From contig JAJYPA010000009.1 in NCBI GenBank assembly GCA_021795795.1, forward strand, positions 1 through 60,174: a DNA stretch of 60,174 nt. Direction: 5' to 3'. The notes beneath the pieces were generated by a model. That model saw only the letters and a program-made list of their open reading frames with translations, made no database searches and had not been told where the DNA came from. This document shows, piece by piece, positions 56,288 to 60,174 of the stretch (positions are counted from its first letter, which is position 1; each line of letters opens with the position of its first letter). Made by a program: the position numbers and the translations under genes. This stretch comes from Pseudomonadota bacterium. GTDB lineage: Bacteria > Pseudomonadota > Gammaproteobacteria > Halothiobacillales > Halothiobacillaceae.

Positions 56288-56724
56288 TAACCAAAGAAAA
56301 CGAAGAAGCCTTCCTCGAAAAAATGGAGCGATACACGCACTCGATGAACTGCGTACCCGGGGGTCGCGTTTCGATTCCGGCAGCAGATCTGCTCCAGTTG
56401 GTCCGGATGGCCGCCGCTGGCCGGGATGCGGAAACACACCAGACGCGACATCCAGACGATGAGGCCATTGACCACTTCGCCACAGCGATGAGGGCCAAAA
56501 TGCGTCGTTCACGCGAGAAAAAGGGGCGCGGCGGCTGGCAGGCGGCCCCTTCTGCCCACCTGACTTACTTGCTGGTGGAGCACCTGGAGAAAGGCGATCC
56601 GGTGGATGTGGCTAATTTCGCCATGATGCTGCACCAGAACGGGCAAAATCTCGATAAGATCGTCGTGTATGCCTATCGAAAAGCGATCGCCAGCGTGGCT
56701 GGTTCATCCGAACTAACGGATTAG
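56284..56724 (+). CDS. Phage-type conserved protein (KGDPVDVANFAMML)
   Basis: ATG 56284 overlaps the HD stop; 146 residues. The C-terminal half contains KGRGGWQ and HLEKGDPVDVANFAMMLHQNG, a pattern I know from many phage proteins of unknown function. The N-terminal half is helical. Confidence 0.7.
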   Translation: MITKENEEAFLEKMERYTHSMNCVPGGRVSIPAADLLQLVRMAAAGRDAETHQTRHPDDEAIDHFATAMRAKMRRSREKKGRGGWQAAPSAHLTYLLVEHLEKGDPVDVANFAMMLHQNGQNLDKIVVYAYRKAIASVAGSSELTD

Positions 56725-56727
56725 GCT

Positions 56728-57258
56728 ATGCCTTCCATCGAAGCCCATGTTCACCATGTGCCGATTCGAGAAGTGCAAGCGCATGGTGATCTTGTTCTTC
56801 GTGCGGAAGGATGGCTCCGGCGGAGCTGCGGATGCGGCGTGGTCATCCGTGACCCGTTCAGGGCGCTGACTCAGACTGGTGAACAGCCGGACGCGATTGG
56901 TTGGCGTGATGGCGTTTCCATATTAGTCGAGTGCAAGGTCAGCCGCGCCGATTTCCTGGCGGATCGAAACAAGCCGTTTCGCCAGGAACCGAGTCAGGGC
57001 ATGGGAGACTGGCGGTTCATGATGTGCCCGCCCGGCCTCATTCAGGTTGGAGATCTGCCGGCTGGGTGGGGGTTGCTTTGGGCCGCCGGCAAGACGATTC
57101 GGCGTGTGCATGGCGTTCCCGGCAATACGGGATGGTGGCGTGACCGTCCCTTTGCAGGCTGCAAAGCAAGCGAGAATGCCATGTTGGTATCGGCACTGAG
57201 GCGGATGATTCTGCGCGGACATTTCGAAGAGATTTACGATGGGATTCCGTCAAGATAA
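56728..57258 (+). CDS. MmcB-like PD-(D/E)XK nuclease
   Basis: The 176-residue protein has QPDAIGWRDGVSILVECKVSRADF, a PD-(D/E)XK core with Asp, Glu and Lys, and continues with MMCPPGLI and PAGWGLLW. This matches the MmcB-type DNA repair nuclease family seen in bacteria and phages. It probably cuts branched or damaged DNA. A 140-base intergenic gap with a strong promoter follows. Confidence 0.78.
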   Translation: MPSIEAHVHHVPIREVQAHGDLVLRAEGWLRRSCGCGVVIRDPFRALTQTGEQPDAIGWRDGVSILVECKVSRADFLADRNKPFRQEPSQGMGDWRFMMCPPGLIQVGDLPAGWGLLWAAGKTIRRVHGVPGNTGWWRDRPFAGCKASENAMLVSALRRMILRGHFEEIYDGIPSR

Positions 57259-57345
57259 GTCGTTTCTCAATCAACCAACCTTGTCCCATTGATGTCAAAA
57301 GTTTTGAACATCCACCCACGCGGATACGGGCGGCATGACCGATAT

Positions 57346-57374
57346 TTGACAGCCGACTATGATAGCTATATACT
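57346..57374 (+). promoter_or_regulatory. Strong sigma70-like promoter
   Basis: TTGACA, 17-base spacer, TATACT; the spacer ends in GATAGCTA like the other promoters. GGGAG precedes ATG 57400. Confidence 0.8.
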
Positions 57375-57399
57375 AATCATATTCGCAAGGGAGTAACTT

Positions 57400-57969
57400 A
57401 TGGAAAACGAACAAGGAAACCCGCAACGCTTCATGGATTTCAAGAACGAGTATGCGTTTAGGTCGTCGCCATTTTCCATTGGTGAAATTCATAGCGCATG
57501 GCTGCGGTTCACTGAGAACGAGGCGGAAGTTCGCCGGGAATACCCGTGGGCAGATCGCTTCGTGTGCGGATATCCGGTCCCAGATTTTCAGCGGGACTTA
57601 AAGTGGTCCGTCGCGCAGAAGACCAAGCTCATCCAGTCCATTTGGCTTAACATCGACATCGGCAGCTATATGGTCACCGACGGCGAGATGGCTAACGGGG
57701 TCATGGCGCGGTATTCCGATATGGTAATTGACGGGCAACAGCGATTGTCCGCGATAGAGGATTATTTTGCGGACCGCCTGGCTATCCCGGATACGCAGGG
57801 GGCGTTGCGGCTGTTCTCCGAAATTTCTCAGACGGACCAGCGTTTTTTTCTGCGCAGGATATTCTCCAGGGTTACCGTCGCGTCTCATGACGTGGATTAC
57901 CTAAAAACGCTGTACAACCTGATGGCGTTCGGCGGCACGGCGCACGAGGAATCGGAGCGGGCGGTATGA
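57400..57969 (+). CDS. DUF262-like protein
   Basis: The 189-residue protein shows the DUF262 core: VPDFQRDLKWSVAQKTKLIQ followed by MVIDGQQRLSAIEDY (DGQQR motif). DUF262 occurs in GmrSD-type and other nucleic-acid defence enzymes and in short phage proteins. Only the DUF262 part is present, without a nuclease domain. Overlaps the exonuclease gene by four bases. Confidence 0.75.
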   Translation: MENEQGNPQRFMDFKNEYAFRSSPFSIGEIHSAWLRFTENEAEVRREYPWADRFVCGYPVPDFQRDLKWSVAQKTKLIQSIWLNIDIGSYMVTDGEMANGVMARYSDMVIDGQQRLSAIEDYFADRLAIPDTQGALRLFSEISQTDQRFFLRRIFSRVTVASHDVDYLKTLYNLMAFGGTAHEESERAV

Positions 57970-58916
57970 CTCATATCCTACTGATCGACGGCCATAACAT
58001 CGGCTATGCCAGCATGTATGTCCCGGCGCTGTCCCGGCTATCTCATGCCGGCATGCCGACCGGTGGCATCATGGGCTTGGCGCAGTCCGTGATGCGGATC
58101 GTCAAGCTGTTCCCGGGTGCCGTGCCGGTCGTGCTCTGGGACGGCCATGCCGCATGGCGCAAGGACCTTTGCCCGGAGTACAAGGAGAATCGCAAGGATA
58201 CGCCCGAAAAACGCGCTGTGGCCGACGCTTGGCGCCAGCAACAGCCTTGGGCCAGCGCCCTACTCTTGCAGATGGGAGTGATCCAGGCGCGCGCCCCTGA
58301 CGCGGAAGCAGATGATCTGGCGGGACGGCTCTGCATGGATCTGTCGGCAATGAACGAACATGGAATCGATCTGATCACCATGGTTTCCGGGGACACGGAT
58401 TGGTGGCAAGCCATCTCCGAGCGGGTGGACTGGTTCACGCCGATCGCAGACAAAGGCATGACCCTGGAAAAGCTGCGCACCAATGAGGCCAAGGACGGCC
58501 CCTTCACTGGGCCGGAGGAATACATCCTAGCCAAGGCCATAGCTGGTGACAGCTCCGACAATATCCCTGGGGTACCTGGTATCGGGATCGCCACGGCGGT
58601 CAAGCTCCTGCGGCTGCATGGGGGCCTGGACGGTATCCGGCGGGCGGTGGAGTCCGGATCTGCCAAGGACAAAAAATCGGTGGCCCTCGCCGGGCTATTG
58701 CCCATGATCGAGCGAAACCGGCGCATCATGGATTGGCGGCTGGCGCCGGAAGGATCGGAGTCCGCCAGCTTGGTCCGGGCGTCCTTCGACGCCGATGAGT
58801 GCCGCCTGCTGTGCGAGGAGTTCGGCCTGGACCGTTTGGCGGAGCGCCTGTCCGGAGAATGGATGGCGGACGATGGTCTCGCTGCGGCGTTCCGGTACTG
58901 TGAGAGTGTTGCTTAG
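57966..58916 (+). CDS. FEN-type 5'-3' exonuclease
   Basis: The 316-residue protein carries the 5' nuclease motifs in order: LIDGHNIGY (5-13), PEYKENR, EADDLAG, MVSGDTDWWQ, and GDSSDNIPGVPGIG for the helix-hairpin-helix. It resembles the nuclease domain of DNA polymerase I and phage T5/T7-type enzymes. It would remove flaps and primers and prepare nicks for the element's ligase (36358-38187). Confidence 0.92.
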   Translation: MTHILLIDGHNIGYASMYVPALSRLSHAGMPTGGIMGLAQSVMRIVKLFPGAVPVVLWDGHAAWRKDLCPEYKENRKDTPEKRAVADAWRQQQPWASALLLQMGVIQARAPDAEADDLAGRLCMDLSAMNEHGIDLITMVSGDTDWWQAISERVDWFTPIADKGMTLEKLRTNEAKDGPFTGPEEYILAKAIAGDSSDNIPGVPGIGIATAVKLLRLHGGLDGIRRAVESGSAKDKKSVALAGLLPMIERNRRIMDWRLAPEGSESASLVRASFDADECRLLCEEFGLDRLAERLSGEWMADDGLAAAFRYCESVA

Positions 58917-59126
58917 GTGCTGAAGGGGATGGGTCACCAGAATTCCCCCTGTCTCGGCTTCTGCACGACCGCCCTGGGCGATGACGTGTGCAAGTCCTGC
59001 GGGCGGACGTTCGAGGAGGTCAACCGCTGGATCGTCATGACGCCGGAGGAGAAGGCCGCTGTCTGGGAAAGGCTGAACGAAAACGGCTGGTGGGAAACGC
59101 AACGGAAATTGATGGGGAAGCGATGA
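58917..59126 (+). CDS. DUF1289 family protein
   Basis: Short Cys-rich protein: SPCLGFCTTALGDDVCKSCGR followed by EVNRWIVMTPEEK, the DUF1289 pattern with four Cys that may bind metal. I keep the GTG at 58917; ATG 58929 is an alternative. Overlaps the ATP-grasp gene by four bases. Function unknown. Confidence 0.82.
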   Translation: MLKGMGHQNSPCLGFCTTALGDDVCKSCGRTFEEVNRWIVMTPEEKAAVWERLNENGWWETQRKLMGKR

Positions 59127-59836
59127 AGATCATAGCCCAAATCGGATACTCACAGACAGAAACATGGATCGCTCGCGTCTATGGTGATGCGAGCGCGGCC
59201 AGATTGGAAGACATCGCCTCCTTGCCAAAATCAGGCTGGATGCCGGTCGGAACGGTGGAGTTTTGCCGGGCGGCCATGGCACACCAATGCATTGTCGAAT
59301 CAGCGCCATTGGATTATCCGGAAGCATTGGCGAAGTGGATGCCGTATGGCGGGCACGTTCTTTGTCGCTACGGCGAGATGCCACACGGCTGGACGCCGGA
59401 ACAGCACCAGGGGATCCATGGCAAACCGGTGGTCACCAAGCTGGCCGAAAGCCTCTGGAAGCCGGACACGCCATTCTGGGCATCCCCTTATCATCGCTTT
59501 GGCCCGGAATACCGCTTCTATGTGCTGCGCGGCGAAATCTTGGGTTACGGTCGCTACGATGACCGGGAAGACGACCAGAGCGATCCCCTGTCCCTCGATA
59601 TGAAGGCTGTCCGGGAGATAATCAATGCCTATCAAAAAGCGGGATCGCCGGCCGGATATGGCCTGGACGTTGGCGTATCCGACGAGGATGGCATGACAAA
59701 GTTGGTCGAGATCAATGATGGCTGGGCGCTGGGTTTTTATAAAGGGTCTTGCTCCCATCGGGATTATTTGCGGCTGCTGGAGGCCAGGTGGATAGAAATA
59801 TCGGCGCATCTTGCCCAGGCGGTTTCTTATGGATAA
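59123..59836 (+). CDS. ATP-grasp domain protein
   Basis: ATG 59123 overlaps the DUF1289 stop; 237 residues. The C-terminal half has YRFYVLRGEILGYGRYDD and TKLVEINDGWALGFYKG, fitting the nucleotide- and Mg-binding strands of the ATP-grasp fold (DUF4343-like). Such enzymes join a carboxylate to an amine; the substrate is unknown. Overlaps the last gene by eight bases. Confidence 0.72.
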   Translation: MKIIAQIGYSQTETWIARVYGDASAARLEDIASLPKSGWMPVGTVEFCRAAMAHQCIVESAPLDYPEALAKWMPYGGHVLCRYGEMPHGWTPEQHQGIHGKPVVTKLAESLWKPDTPFWASPYHRFGPEYRFYVLRGEILGYGRYDDREDDQSDPLSLDMKAVREIINAYQKAGSPAGYGLDVGVSDEDGMTKLVEINDGWALGFYKGSCSHRDYLRLLEARWIEISAHLAQAVSYG

Positions 59837-60174
59837 TTGCCAGCGGTGTACCACTCTTTGTGCATCCCGCACCCAGATCGTGTTCCCCGACCTGCCTGAA
59901 TTTGGCAGGCCTTGCCGCATCCTGGTGGTCGGTGAGGCCCCGGGCGCTGATGAAGACGCTCAGGGCAAGGGTTTCGTAGGACGTGCCGGACGCACGCTGC
60001 ATGCGCTCATGGAAGAGCATGGGATGCGGCGCGGGTACGACTACGGCTGCGCCAACGTGGTGCGGTGCCGTCCGCCGGAGAATCGGAGGCCGACCAGAAC
60101 GGAGATCGAGGCATGTTTGCCGTTGCTGGCCGATACGATTTCCAGCGCGAAACCCCAGGTGGTGCTGGCGGTAG
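59829..60174 (+). CDS. Family 4 uracil-DNA glycosylase, N-terminal part (truncated)
   Basis: The frame is open from ATG 59829 to the window end, 115 codons. It has CQRC and LCASR, the first Cys of the iron-sulfur cluster, ILVVGEAPGADEDAQGKGFVG for the active site, and NVVRCRPPENR. This is the pattern of family 4 uracil-DNA glycosylases, which remove uracil from DNA. The C-terminal part lies beyond the window. Confidence 0.9.
   Translation, partial: MDNCQRCTTLCASRTQIVFPDLPEFGRPCRILVVGEAPGADEDAQGKGFVGRAGRTLHALMEEHGMRRGYDYGCANVVRCRPPENRRPTRTEIEACLPLLADTISSAKPQVVLAV

Overview
The window reads as about 60 kb of a large integrative conjugative element or conjugative plasmid from a proteobacterium. 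The evidence is a coupling-type ATPase next to an HD-domain TraI_2-like protein, a phage-style set of recombination and DNA-repair genes, two methyltransferase loci and many small unknown genes in tight overlapping operons. Lipoproteins and an outer-membrane barrel make the host Gram-negative. An Acidithiobacillus-like host is my guess from gene content and cannot be proven from sequence alone. I saw no rRNA, tRNA, integrase, CRISPR array or attachment site.

Bases 1-15,600, all minus strand, form an array of 17 short transcription units built to one plan. Each has a two-box promoter-like element (CTGTCTG, almost always exactly 11 bases, then YGGNA), then in most units a GC hairpin with compensatory changes, an AGGAG ribosome site, one to three overlapping genes, and usually an intrinsic terminator drawn from a few near-identical hairpin types. 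The units carry a VWA/CobT-like protein (cut by the window edge), YqaJ exonuclease, DUF3150, a TIM-barrel protein, ERF annealing protein, SSB, and many unknown proteins of about 145-150 residues. Twelve proteins of unrelated sequence in the array, and one outside it, end in Trp-x-Phe-COOH. The codons and stop codons vary, so the tag looks selected as protein. An IS200/IS605-type TnpB element (7739-9165) interrupts one unit so precisely that removing it restores an open frame.

Bases 15,788-18,006 (plus) hold a degenerate topoisomerase IA-like protein and a possible OB-fold partner. Bases 18,134-25,854 (minus) form the conjugation-type operon: a short helical protein, the VirD4/TraD-like ATPase, membrane proteins, the HD protein and a sigma-like regulator that could read the repeated promoters.

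Bases 25,953-60,174 are mostly plus strand. They begin with a TnpB-like protein that seems to have lost its nuclease residues. Next come DksA-type and HU/IHF-type proteins, a HAD phosphatase, a cytosine-5 methyltransferase with a repeated target region, membrane proteins, a PD-(D/E)XK nuclease, NAD-dependent DNA ligase and an EAL protein. A defence-like block follows: a single-chain Type ISP restriction-modification enzyme, a HEPN-like partner, and an SbcD/SbcC pair. After a lipoprotein and an outer-membrane barrel come a SANT-like protein, DUF5131, a SpoT-type HD hydrolase, an MmcB-like nuclease, a DUF262 protein, a FEN-type 5'-3' exonuclease, DUF1289, an ATP-grasp protein and a family 4 uracil-DNA glycosylase cut by the window end.

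Taken together, the element carries its own replication-repair kit (SSB, ERF, YqaJ, ligase, FEN, UDG), its own defence and modification enzymes, and, in the first quarter, what looks like a private gene-expression format with a shared C-terminal protein tag.
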